Assembly: GCF_001514145.1 (NCBI RefSeq)
Contig: NZ_KQ948677.1
Coordinates: forward strand, 62,001 to 126,000
DNA from: Streptomyces canus
GTDB taxonomy: Bacteria; Actinomycetota; Actinomycetes; Streptomycetales; Streptomycetaceae
Reading direction: 5' to 3'
DNA: 64,000 nt
The first letter of the stretch is position 1. Each line of letters begins with the position of its first letter. Under the pieces are notes generated by a model. The model saw nothing but the letters and a program-made list of their open reading frames with translations. It did no database searches and had not been told where the DNA came from. Of the stretch, positions 1-6,969 are shown piece after piece. The translations under genes and the position numbers were made by a program.

Positions 1-2
1 GC

Positions 3-800
3 GAGGGTGAGAGCTACCACACCAGCTGGATGGTGCCCGGCGCCGAGGTCATCGGCCTGGAGCAGGACTACAACTGGCTCCAGCTGTTCGAGAACGCCGT
101 CGACCCCGTGCACGCGGCGTGGCTGCACTCCAACCACAGCGGGTTCCAGTTCCAGGGCACCGGCACGACCGGCTTCCCCGAGCACTACTACGACCACCGC
201 ACCGCAGCCGAGCGCACCACCTACCACCGCACCGACAACGGCGTGAAGTACATCTGGCGCTACCAGGACGCCAAGGGCGAGGGTGGCGCGCCCGTCGACC
301 TGGAGTGGTCGGTGGAGTGCATGCTGCCCAACATCATCGCGCTGCCCGACTTCATCCGCTCGACCCCCGACGTCCGCAACGACATGCTGATCTGGGTCGT
401 CCCCGCCGACGACACCCACCACCGGCTGGTCTTCTCCATCCGCTCCGCCGACCCCGAGCGGGCCACGTCCTTCATGTTCGGCATCAAGCAGAACGGCAAG
501 GACGGCTGGCAGCTCAGCGAGGAGGAGAAGCAGCGCTTCCCCGGCGACTACGAGGCCCAGTGGTCACAGGGCCCCATCACCCAGCACTCCGAGGAGACCC
601 TGGCGCCGTCCGACAAGGGCGTCGTCATGCTCCGGCGCATGCTGCGCACGATGCTGGACGATGTCGAGGCCGGACGCACCCCGCTCGGCGCCGCCACCCC
701 CGGCGAGCCGGTCCGCCGCGTGGAAGCAGGCCTCTCCATCCGGCCGGAGGCGCCCACAGGAACGGACCGGGCGGCAGCGCCCACGGCGGCAGGGGCGTGA
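3..800 (+). CDS. Rieske non-heme iron oxygenase, catalytic domain (5' end outside window)
   Basis: The reading frame is open from the window edge, so only the C-terminal part of an aromatic ring-hydroxylating or demethylating oxygenase is present; the N-terminal Rieske [2Fe-2S] domain must lie upstream. The mononuclear iron motif is visible near nt 90-128 as E-N-A-V-D-P-V-H-A-A-W-L-H, the E-x3-D-x2-H-x4-H pattern of phthalate dioxygenase/vanillate demethylase-type alpha subunits. The reductase gene follows 7 bp after the stop, so the two form a two-component monooxygenase or dioxygenase. The exact substrate cannot be read from the sequence; the vanillate/phthalate-type architecture makes an aromatic carboxylate or methoxy-aromatic plausible. 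The last 50 or so residues are low-complexity, rich in Pro, Ala and Arg. Confidence 0.88.
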   Translation, partial: EGESYHTSWMVPGAEVIGLEQDYNWLQLFENAVDPVHAAWLHSNHSGFQFQGTGTTGFPEHYYDHRTAAERTTYHRTDNGVKYIWRYQDAKGEGGAPVDLEWSVECMLPNIIALPDFIRSTPDVRNDMLIWVVPADDTHHRLVFSIRSADPERATSFMFGIKQNGKDGWQLSEEEKQRFPGDYEAQWSQGPITQHSEETLAPSDKGVVMLRRMLRTMLDDVEAGRTPLGAATPGEPVRRVEAGLSIRPEAPTGTDRAAAPTAAGA

Positions 801-807
801 CCGAAGC

Positions 808-1773
808 GTGAGCACCACCTGGACGGACGCGGTCGTCGTGGCCCGCTACGACGCCACGCCGAGAATCGCGGTCTTCGACCTCGCCCGGGCCGACGGCGAC
901 GAGCTCTGGGAGCACGAGCCCGGCGCCCACATCGACGTACAGGTCGGTACGGCGGGACTGATCCGGCAGTACTCCCTGTGCGGGCCACCGGGCATCCGCA
1001 AGCAGTACCGGCTCGCGGTCCTCGACGAGCCCGCCTCGCGCGGCGGTTCACGCGCCATGCACGCCCTCGCCGAGGGCGACACTCTGCGCATCGCCGCACC
1101 GCGCAACCGCTTCGGCCTGACGTCCGCGCGCCGGCACGTGCTTCTCGCGGGCGGCATCGGCATCACCCCCCTGCTGTCGATGGCCCAGAGCCTCGACGCC
1201 ACCGGGGGCGACTACCACCTGCACTACTGCGCACGCAGCCGGAGCGAGGCAGCCTTCCTCGCCGACCTGGAGAACCACCCGCGGGTCACCCTCCACTTCG
1301 ACGACGAGCCCCCGGAGCAACGCCTGGACCTGGGAAGTGACTTGGGGGACCCCGCTCCCGGGACCGCGGTCTACGTCTGCGGTCCCGGCGGGTTCATGGA
1401 CTACGCGCTGGGGTGGGCGGCCGAGCTCGGATGGCCCGCGTCCGCCCTGCACAAGGAGCGCTTCAGCGCCTCGTCGACGGCCGCGGCCGAGCGCGGCGGG
1501 GGAGGGGAGGGCGGATTCACCGTGCGCGTGTCCTCCACGGGAGCGGAGTACCTCGTCCCCGGGGACCAGAGCGTCCTGGACGTCCTGCTGGCGAACGGTG
1601 TCGAGGCGCCCAACTCGTGCGGACAGGGCATCTGCGGCGAATGCATCGTGCGGGTGCGCGCCGGTGAGCCCGACCACCGGGACGACGTCCTGACCGACGA
1701 GGAGCGCGGGGAGGGTCTGTTCACCCCGTGCTCGTCCCGGTCGAAGTCCCCGATCCTGGAGCTGGAGCTTTGA
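808..1773 (+). CDS. Oxygenase reductase (FMN/NAD(P)H ferredoxin reductase with C-terminal [2Fe-2S])
   Basis: A 321-aa reductase that passes electrons from NAD(P)H through flavin and a plant-type [2Fe-2S] cluster to the upstream Rieske oxygenase. Domain order is FMN/flavin-binding barrel (RQYSLCGPP around residue 55), NAD-binding domain (LLAGGIGITPLLSMA, and YVCGPGGFMD around 190), then a C-terminal ferredoxin domain with NSCGQGICGEC and a later Cys in TPCSS. This order and length match the VanB/phthalate dioxygenase reductase class. The frame is open further upstream, but GTG at 808, just after the oxygenase stop, gives the family's expected N-terminus. It overlaps the next gene by 4 bp. Confidence 0.9.
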   Translation: MSTTWTDAVVVARYDATPRIAVFDLARADGDELWEHEPGAHIDVQVGTAGLIRQYSLCGPPGIRKQYRLAVLDEPASRGGSRAMHALAEGDTLRIAAPRNRFGLTSARRHVLLAGGIGITPLLSMAQSLDATGGDYHLHYCARSRSEAAFLADLENHPRVTLHFDDEPPEQRLDLGSDLGDPAPGTAVYVCGPGGFMDYALGWAAELGWPASALHKERFSASSTAAAERGGGGEGGFTVRVSSTGAEYLVPGDQSVLDVLLANGVEAPNSCGQGICGECIVRVRAGEPDHRDDVLTDEERGEGLFTPCSSRSKSPILELEL

Positions 1774-2213
1774 CCACCTCATCGACCGTGGCGAAAGACC
1801 TCGCCGTCTCCGCCCCCGTCCCCGCCTCCGCTCCCGCCACGGTCGAGGAGGCCGAGGCCGCCTGGCTCGCCGCACAGACCCTCCCGGACCCGGAACCGGC
1901 GCTCCGCGCTCTGATGCATCCCGACTGCGTGATCGTGCACTCTGCGGTGGGCCACATCCACGGCGTGGACGACTGGCTGCGGTACGCGGCACGCCTGGGC
2001 CGTACCAGTCAGGTGGACACCCTTGACGTGACCGTCCAGCGCTTCGGCACCACGGCCGTGGTCAGCTGTCTCCAGGAGATGCGGGTCGCCTTCGTGCCCG
2101 AGCTGGCCCCGTTCGTCATCCAGGCCGCCGTCACCCGGGTCTGGGTGCGCTCCCCGTCGGGCGGCTGGCAGCTGGCGCACCTCCAGATGGCCCGGCGGCT
2201 GCCGCCCGGCTGA
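1770..2213 (+). CDS. NTF2/SnoaL-fold protein of the oxygenase operon
   Basis: A 147-aa protein of the NTF2-like superfamily (DUF4440/SnoaL type). The sequence has the pattern of a helical N-terminal part (EEAEAAWLAA, ALRALMHPDCVIVHSAVGHIHGVDDWL) followed by a curved beta sheet ending in VTRVWVRSPSGGWQLAHLQMARR. A TTG start at 1770 overlaps the reductase stop as TTGA, which implies translational coupling. Ring-hydroxylating dioxygenase beta subunits share this fold, so it could be an accessory subunit, or an isomerase/dehydratase acting on the oxygenase product. The sequence does not decide between these. Confidence 0.72.
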   Translation: MTTSSTVAKDLAVSAPVPASAPATVEEAEAAWLAAQTLPDPEPALRALMHPDCVIVHSAVGHIHGVDDWLRYAARLGRTSQVDTLDVTVQRFGTTAVVSCLQEMRVAFVPELAPFVIQAAVTRVWVRSPSGGWQLAHLQMARRLPPG

Positions 2214-2253
2214 GCGGCGTACGGATTCCCGGAACCTTGGGGTCCGGTGGTCG

Positions 2254-2976
2254 TCAGTCCTGGGGCTCGCCGTCCACCGGCGAGCCCTCGTCCTGTGCCT
2301 CCTGTGCCTCTTGCGTCGCCGTTGTCGCTTCGGCGAGCGCGGAGACGATCCGGCCCACCTGCTCCGCGTAGTGGTCGATGAACTCCGGTGATTCTGGGTC
2401 CTGTTGGCAGAGTTCACTGGCGATCCACGGGATGGCCACCGGAGCGATCGAGGCGGCGAAGAAGACGAGGGCCACGGCCCCCACGTCGAGGTCGCTCCGG
2501 AATTCACCGCGCGCCTGCCGCTCGCGCAGTTCCTCGACGTGCTTGAACAGCTCGGCGGCCCGCTCGTCTTCGGCGGGCGGGCGCGTGCCGGGCTCTTCGC
2601 GCGTGAGCGTGTGCACCCACCGCGGGTCCTCGTGCGCCCAGTGGACGTAGCGCCGCGCGGCATCCGCGAAGGTGCGGGCCTGGCTGACGCGCATGGACTC
2701 CTCGAGCCACTGATCGCTCAGCGCCTCGTACAGTCCTCGTTTGCCCCCGAAGTAGTAGGTGATCAGCTGATGGCTGACGCCGGCCGACTCCGCGATCCGT
2801 ACGACCCGGGCCCCGTCGAAACCATGGGTGCCGAACTCCGTTGCGGCGGCGGACAGGATGGCCCGCCGGGTGCCCACCGGGTCACGTTGACGACCGCGAT
2901 CATCGGGGTGCCTCCGGCGCTGCTGCCTGCCGGACGCCGCTCCCGACTTTCCTGATGTCGTCTCTTCCCCTGTCAC
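2254..2976 (-). CDS. TetR-family transcriptional regulator
   Basis: A 240-aa repressor-type protein. The N-terminal HTH spans about residues 35-85: TRRAILSAAATEFGTHGFDGARVVRIAESAGVSHQLITYYFGGKRGLYEAL, the standard TetR_N pattern with the YYFGGK recognition-helix end. An N-terminal extension of about 30 residues is rich in Arg and Gly. The C-terminal ligand-binding region is helical and not assignable to a ligand class. It converges on the oxygenase operon and diverges from the FMN reductase gene, so it most likely controls itself, the FMN reductase and perhaps the oxygenase genes (inference). Confidence 0.88.
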   Translation of the reverse strand: MTGEETTSGKSGAASGRQQRRRHPDDRGRQRDPVGTRRAILSAAATEFGTHGFDGARVVRIAESAGVSHQLITYYFGGKRGLYEALSDQWLEESMRVSQARTFADAARRYVHWAHEDPRWVHTLTREEPGTRPPAEDERAAELFKHVEELRERQARGEFRSDLDVGAVALVFFAASIAPVAIPWIASELCQQDPESPEFIDHYAEQVGRIVSALAEATTATQEAQEAQDEGSPVDGEPQD

Positions 2977-3002
2977 AGGGACGACCTTACCGGCGGCCTT
3001 GT

Positions 3003-3017
3003 TGGACAGGCCAACTA
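3003..3017. promoter_or_regulatory. Possible TetR operator
   Basis: GTTGG-ACAGG-CCAAC is a 5-bp inverted repeat in the intergenic region between the divergent tetR (start 2976) and FMN reductase (start 3164) genes. It is well placed for autoregulation, but the arms are short and no second copy was found. Confidence 0.35.
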
Positions 3018-3163
3018 CTGGCGGCGTCCGTTGTGCCCACCGCCTCGGCAGCGGTCATGGGCCGGCGGGGCAGCACCTGTTTGCTTGCAGTCGAAGGGCA
3101 CCCGGCTCCACATGCCGTCGATGACCCGGCCCCCGATGTCGGCGTGCCGGCGGGCTGCTGCCC

Positions 3164-3742
3164 ATGACCAAGCTGAAGATCATCATCGCGAGCACCCGGC
3201 CGGGCCGGATCGGCCTGACCATCGGTGAGTGGTTCGAGAGCCACGCCAAGGAACACGGCGGATTCGACGACATCGAGCTGGTGGACCTGGCCGAGGTCGA
3301 CCTGCCGTTCATGGGCGAGCCGCACCACCCGCGCCTGGGTACGTACACTCACCAGCACACCCGTGACTGGAGCGCCAAGGTCGCGGAGGCGGACGCCTTC
3401 GTGTTCGTGATGCCGGAGTACAACTTCGGCTACAACGCCGAGTTGAAGAACGCTATCGACTTCCTGCACCGAGAGTGGCAGTACAAGCCGGTCGGCCTGG
3501 TCAGCTACGGCGGTGTCTCGGCCGGCACCCGGGCCGCGCAGATGATCAAGCAGGTCGTTACCACCTTGAAAATGACACCGGCCGTCGAGTCGGTGTCGGT
3601 TCCCTTCGCGCACCAACTCATCGACGAGGAAAGGGGCTTGGTTGCGAACGATGTCATGAGCGGATCCGCGACAGCGATGCTTGACGAACTCGTGCGCGTC
3701 GACGAGGCCTTGCGCGCACCGCGCTCGACCACGACGGCGTGA
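3164..3742 (+). CDS. NAD(P)H-dependent FMN reductase
   Basis: A 192-aa flavodoxin-fold reductase. The FMN phosphate loop is ASTRPGRIG near residue 10, and the family hallmark MPEYNFGYNAELKNAID is near residue 84, where PEYN contacts the flavin and is followed by the conserved K-N-A-ID. Length is normal for the SsuE/YieF-like NADPH-dependent FMN reductase family. It reduces FMN or quinones in the cytoplasm and could supply reduced flavin or protect against quinones produced by aromatic degradation. It is divergent from tetR at 2254-2976 and followed by a strong hairpin. Confidence 0.87.
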   Translation: MTKLKIIIASTRPGRIGLTIGEWFESHAKEHGGFDDIELVDLAEVDLPFMGEPHHPRLGTYTHQHTRDWSAKVAEADAFVFVMPEYNFGYNAELKNAIDFLHREWQYKPVGLVSYGGVSAGTRAAQMIKQVVTTLKMTPAVESVSVPFAHQLIDEERGLVANDVMSGSATAMLDELVRVDEALRAPRSTTTA

Positions 3743-3818
3743 TCTGCGTCAGTCGCGCGGTCGGCCGGGACGTTCTCGCCAGGCTGGCAGCCGCCCCGGG
3801 GCACGCTCGCTGAGGCGA

Positions 3819-3855
3819 GCCCCTGCCGCTCGGCGTCCCGCTGAGCGGCAGGGGC
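3819..3855. terminator. Strong hairpin between convergent genes
   Basis: A perfect 13-bp stem (GCCCCTGCCGCTC / GAGCGGCAGGGGC) with an 11-nt loop lies 77 bp past the FMN reductase stop and before the end of the convergent aldolase gene. No T-tract is seen, as is usual in high-GC actinomycetes. It probably ends transcription from both sides. The rest of 3743-4081 shows no convincing gene. Confidence 0.7.
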
Positions 3856-4081
3856 CCCGCCTGCTGGGCCCGCCGGCGAAGTCACCGGGCTGCGAGTCAT
3901 CCGCGTGACTTACGTCAGGCAGGGTCGCGGAGAGACGCCTGAGAAGGCCTACGGCGGCAGCGGAGCTGTGGCCAGGCCAGGCGCGATCCGCTGCGGGACG
4001 GTGTCGGCCACGGCGTGGCGAAGCCTACGTCTTTTCGTGGTGAACTCCGGACCCGTGATGGCAGGCCCTACGACTCCACCC

Positions 4082-4951
4082 TCATAGGGTCTCCGAGGAC
4101 CCGCGCGCGGTGCCGGGCGGGGCTGCCGCCGCGGCGTGTTGCCAGAAAGCCTGGGCGAGGGCGTCGGCCCCGCGTGCCAGCAGGCCTACGTCCACGCCGA
4201 CGGCGGTGAACGTGGTCCCGAGATCGATGCACCGTCGCGCGAACGTGGGGTTGGTCGTCAGGACGCCGGCCGGTTTGCCCGCCGCAAGCACGCGTCCGAT
4301 TGCCTTCTCCACCGCCTCGATGACGCCGGGCGCGTTCGGGTCTCCGGGGTGACCGAGGCTGGCGGCCAGGTCGCTGGGGCCGATGAAGATCCCGTCCACG
4401 CCGTCGACGGACGCGATCTGCCCGATCTGCTCAAGGGCGTGCCGCGATTCGACCTGGATGAGCACGCACAGTTCGGTGTGCGCAAGTTCGGCATAGTCCT
4501 TGACCCGACCGAACCGGGTCGCTCTGGTCAGTGCCGCCACGCCGCGGACGCCCGTGGGGGCGTAACGGGTGGCGGCGACGGCGGCGCGCGCTTCTTCGGC
4601 CGACTCGACCTGCGGAATCAGCAGTGACTGCGCGCCGACATCCAGGAGCCGCTTGACCACGACGGGATCGTTGACCGGGGGACGCACCACCGGCGAGCAG
4701 GGGTAGGGGGCGACCGCCTGGAGCTGTGAGAGCACGGTCGCGACATCGGCGTGCGAGTGTTCGGTGTCGAGAAGCAGCCAGTCGAAGCCGGCGCCGGCGA
4801 CGATCTCGGCGGGATACGGATCTGCCAACGAGCACCACATGCCGATCATCTGCTCGCCTCGGGCAAGCGCCGCTTTGAACGCGTTCGGCGGCAGGGGCCA
4901 CTGGCCCGGTGAGGGCCGCGATGCGCCGGCCGGCGCGTGGTGCACGGTCAC
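4082..4951 (-). CDS. HpcH/HpaI-type class II aldolase
   Basis: A 289-aa pyruvate-dependent aldolase of the HpcH/HpaI family (usual length about 255-270; the extra residues are at both ends). Family features are GMWCSLADPYPAEIVAGAGFDWLLLDTEHS near residue 37, the metal ligand Glu in LLIPQVESAEEA near 112, and the metal/substrate loop DGIFIGPSDLAASLG near 195. It would split a 4-hydroxy-2-oxo acid into pyruvate (or oxaloacetate) and an aldehyde. It is the last gene of a three-gene operon and its ATG overlaps the hydratase stop by 4 bp, so the two are coupled and probably act in sequence. Confidence 0.87.
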   Translation of the reverse strand: MTVHHAPAGASRPSPGQWPLPPNAFKAALARGEQMIGMWCSLADPYPAEIVAGAGFDWLLLDTEHSHADVATVLSQLQAVAPYPCSPVVRPPVNDPVVVKRLLDVGAQSLLIPQVESAEEARAAVAATRYAPTGVRGVAALTRATRFGRVKDYAELAHTELCVLIQVESRHALEQIGQIASVDGVDGIFIGPSDLAASLGHPGDPNAPGVIEAVEKAIGRVLAAGKPAGVLTTNPTFARRCIDLGTTFTAVGVDVGLLARGADALAQAFWQHAAAAAPPGTARGSSETL

Positions 4952-5730
4952 CGGAACGCCACCCCTATCGAGCCCAACGGGCCGAAGTCGGCGTGGATGA
5001 CGGTGTTCGATTCGACCGAGACGGGTCGGGTGAACGAGCCCGACAGCAGCAGCTGGCCGGCTTCAAGATGCCGACCGACCGCGGCGAGCTTGTTCCCGAG
5101 CCAGGCGATGCCCGCCGCCGGGTGTCCCATGACGGCGGCCGAGACCCCGGACTCCTCGATCACCCCGTCCTTCGCCAATGTCGCGGCCACCCACCGGACG
5201 TCGAGGTCCATCGGGCGCACGACCCGCCCACCGACGACCATCGCCGCGGCGGCGGCGTTGTCCGCGATGGTGTCGGTGATCGCGCGCGGTACCTCGGTGC
5301 GGTAGTCGATGACCTCGAGCGCGGGGACGATGTACTCCGTCGCCCGCAGGACGTCGTGGACGCGCAGGTTCGGCCCGTACAGGTCCGCGCCGAGCACGAA
5401 CGCGAGCTCGACCTCCAGTCTGGGCTTCGTGTAGCGGCTCACGTCGAGACAGGCGCCGTCGTTGACGACCATGTCGTCGGTGAGGAAACCGTAGTCGGGT
5501 TCCGTCATCTGCGAGGCCATCTGCATGGCACGAGACGTCAGACCGATCTTGTGCCCGACGAGCCGGGCTCCGGCCGCCACCCGCTCCGCAGCCCACAGTT
5601 GCTGGATGGCATAGGCATCGACGATCTCGAGATCGGGATAGGTCAAGCTGAGCTGGGTGATCGGTTGACGATCATGGTCGGCCTGCATGAGGGCAGCCGC
5701 GGCTGCGCGACGTTCTGCTTCGGTGATCAC
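4948..5730 (-). CDS. 2-oxo-hept-4-ene-1,7-dioate / 2-oxopent-4-enoate hydratase family protein
   Basis: A 260-aa member of the fumarylacetoacetase-fold hydratases (MhpD/HpaH/XylJ). The stretch GHKIGLTSRAMQMASQMTEPDYGFLTDDM (residues about 59-88) resembles HpaH-type hydratases, and the metal ligands fit LEVELAFVLG near 105. It adds water to a 2-hydroxy-2,4-dienoate to give the 4-hydroxy-2-oxo acid that the downstream aldolase cleaves. It starts at GTG behind a GAGAGGA-like site. This hydratase-aldolase pair normally follows extradiol (meta) cleavage, whereas the upstream gene is an intradiol enzyme. Confidence 0.87.
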   Translation of the reverse strand: MITEAERRAAAAALMQADHDRQPITQLSLTYPDLEIVDAYAIQQLWAAERVAAGARLVGHKIGLTSRAMQMASQMTEPDYGFLTDDMVVNDGACLDVSRYTKPRLEVELAFVLGADLYGPNLRVHDVLRATEYIVPALEVIDYRTEVPRAITDTIADNAAAAAMVVGGRVVRPMDLDVRWVAATLAKDGVIEESGVSAAVMGHPAAGIAWLGNKLAAVGRHLEAGQLLLSGSFTRPVSVESNTVIHADFGPLGSIGVAFR

Positions 5731-5817
5731 CGGTTTCCTCTCGGGAGGTGCGGGGTGGCGTCGCGCGGCGTTCGGGTGAAGCAGGGCAGGCCCCTGCCGG
5801 GCGATGGCATGGTCACG

Positions 5818-6738
5818 TCACATGCGGTCCGGCGTCGTGTCGCGCTTGGCCGACACGGGCGGCGTCGGCAGCCAGGCCTCGCCCGGCTCGACGACGAAGG
5901 TGAACTCCAGGCTGTACCAGGGTTCGGTTACGTCCGTGTCCGGCGCCGGCTCGTTCTCGTGGCGCACATATGTGCCGATGAGGCGCTGTACGACACCGAA
6001 CTGCGCGTCGGACTCCAGAATGGGGTCGTCGTGGCTGTAGAGCTGGGACGCGATCGTCTTGTATCCCGGTGTGTAGATCAGCGCATGCAGATGCGCCGGC
6101 CGGAAGGGGTGGCGCTTGAGCGCGGTCAGGAGATCGCCCACCGGCCCGTCTGCCGGTATCGGGTAGCCGGAAGGCTTGATGCTGCGGAAGGCGAACACAC
6201 CTTCCTCGTCGCTGAAGAAATTGCCGCGCAGATTCCACTCGGCCTGCTCGGGGTCCTGGTTTTCGTACAGGCCGGCCGGTGATGCGTGCCAGATGTCGAC
6301 TGCCGCGCCTGCGACCGCGTTTCCCTTGGTGTCGACGATTCGGCCGGTGAAGAACAGTGGTGGTCCCCCGGTGGGCGAGCGGACGATCGATTCGCCGTTG
6401 TTCATGGTCGGACTGCCCTGGCGCCAGAACGGGCCGAGCAGGTTCGCCGAGGTGGGCTTGTCCTCGGTGCCGTTGTTCATCAGGGACACCAGCGTCGACA
6501 GGCCCAGCGAGCCCGCCATCAGCCTGACCTCGTTGTGGCTGGGCGTCGTGAGCCGGCCGAGCCGGGTCACGATGGTGATGGCGGTGTCGAACTCCTCCTC
6601 GGTCAGCCGTACTTCGCGGGCGAAATCGTGCAGATGGCGCACCAGCGCCTGGATGACTTCCTTGACACGCGGGTCGCCGGCCCGTTCCGTCTCGGCAAGC
6701 ACGGCCGCGGTGAGTTGGGCTTCGTCCTGGATGATCAC
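5818..6738 (-). CDS. Intradiol ring-cleavage dioxygenase (catechol/hydroxyquinol 1,2-dioxygenase type)
   Basis: A 306-aa iron(III) dioxygenase that opens a catechol or hydroxyquinol ring between the two hydroxyls. The N-terminal helical dimerisation domain is present (PSHNEVRLMAGSLGLSTLVSLMN). The core beta sandwich holds the four expected Fe ligands: Tyr in SPAGLYENQD, Tyr in PSGYPIP, and two His in FRPAHLHALI. Overall pattern and length fit catechol 1,2- or hydroxyquinol 1,2-dioxygenases better than protocatechuate 3,4-dioxygenase. It starts at GTG 6738 with AGGGGA upstream and heads the operon with hydratase and aldolase, 87 bp before the hydratase gene. Confidence 0.88.
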   Translation of the reverse strand: MIIQDEAQLTAAVLAETERAGDPRVKEVIQALVRHLHDFAREVRLTEEEFDTAITIVTRLGRLTTPSHNEVRLMAGSLGLSTLVSLMNNGTEDKPTSANLLGPFWRQGSPTMNNGESIVRSPTGGPPLFFTGRIVDTKGNAVAGAAVDIWHASPAGLYENQDPEQAEWNLRGNFFSDEEGVFAFRSIKPSGYPIPADGPVGDLLTALKRHPFRPAHLHALIYTPGYKTIASQLYSHDDPILESDAQFGVVQRLIGTYVRHENEPAPDTDVTEPWYSLEFTFVVEPGEAWLPTPPVSAKRDTTPDRM

Positions 6739-6926
6739 GTCGGTGTCCCCTCGCGACGGTCGGCTGCCGATCGCGGCAGGCGGTCACACGCGAGTATCCG
6801 AAGGCCGTCCTGCCCGCACAACGCCGCTGTCCGTCCAGTGAACATGGGGGCGCCGCGACCGGTGCCACCCTGAACGCAACCATTGTGCTTCGCCCGTGCC
6901 ATTCGTAAGCTTTCCACTTGGAAGGT

Positions 6927-6942
6927 ATTGAATCGTTTCAAT
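6927..6942. promoter_or_regulatory. LacI-family-type operator upstream of the rhamnosidase
   Basis: ATTGAATCGTTTCAAT is a 16-bp near-perfect palindrome (7 of 8 base pairs) with a central CG, the hallmark of LacI-family operators. It lies 28 bp upstream of the GTG start and just before the Shine-Dalgarno GAAAGGA (6956-6962), a position suited to repression. No lacI gene is in the window, so the regulator would act in trans. Confidence 0.62.
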
Positions 6943-6969
6943 TCCTTCTGCTCACGAAAGGAACGATCC

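Noticed and set aside
4909..6282. A 457-codon plus-strand frame over the hydratase and dioxygenase
   Set aside because: Antisense mirror frame of two genes with intact active-site residues; no domain on the plus strand.
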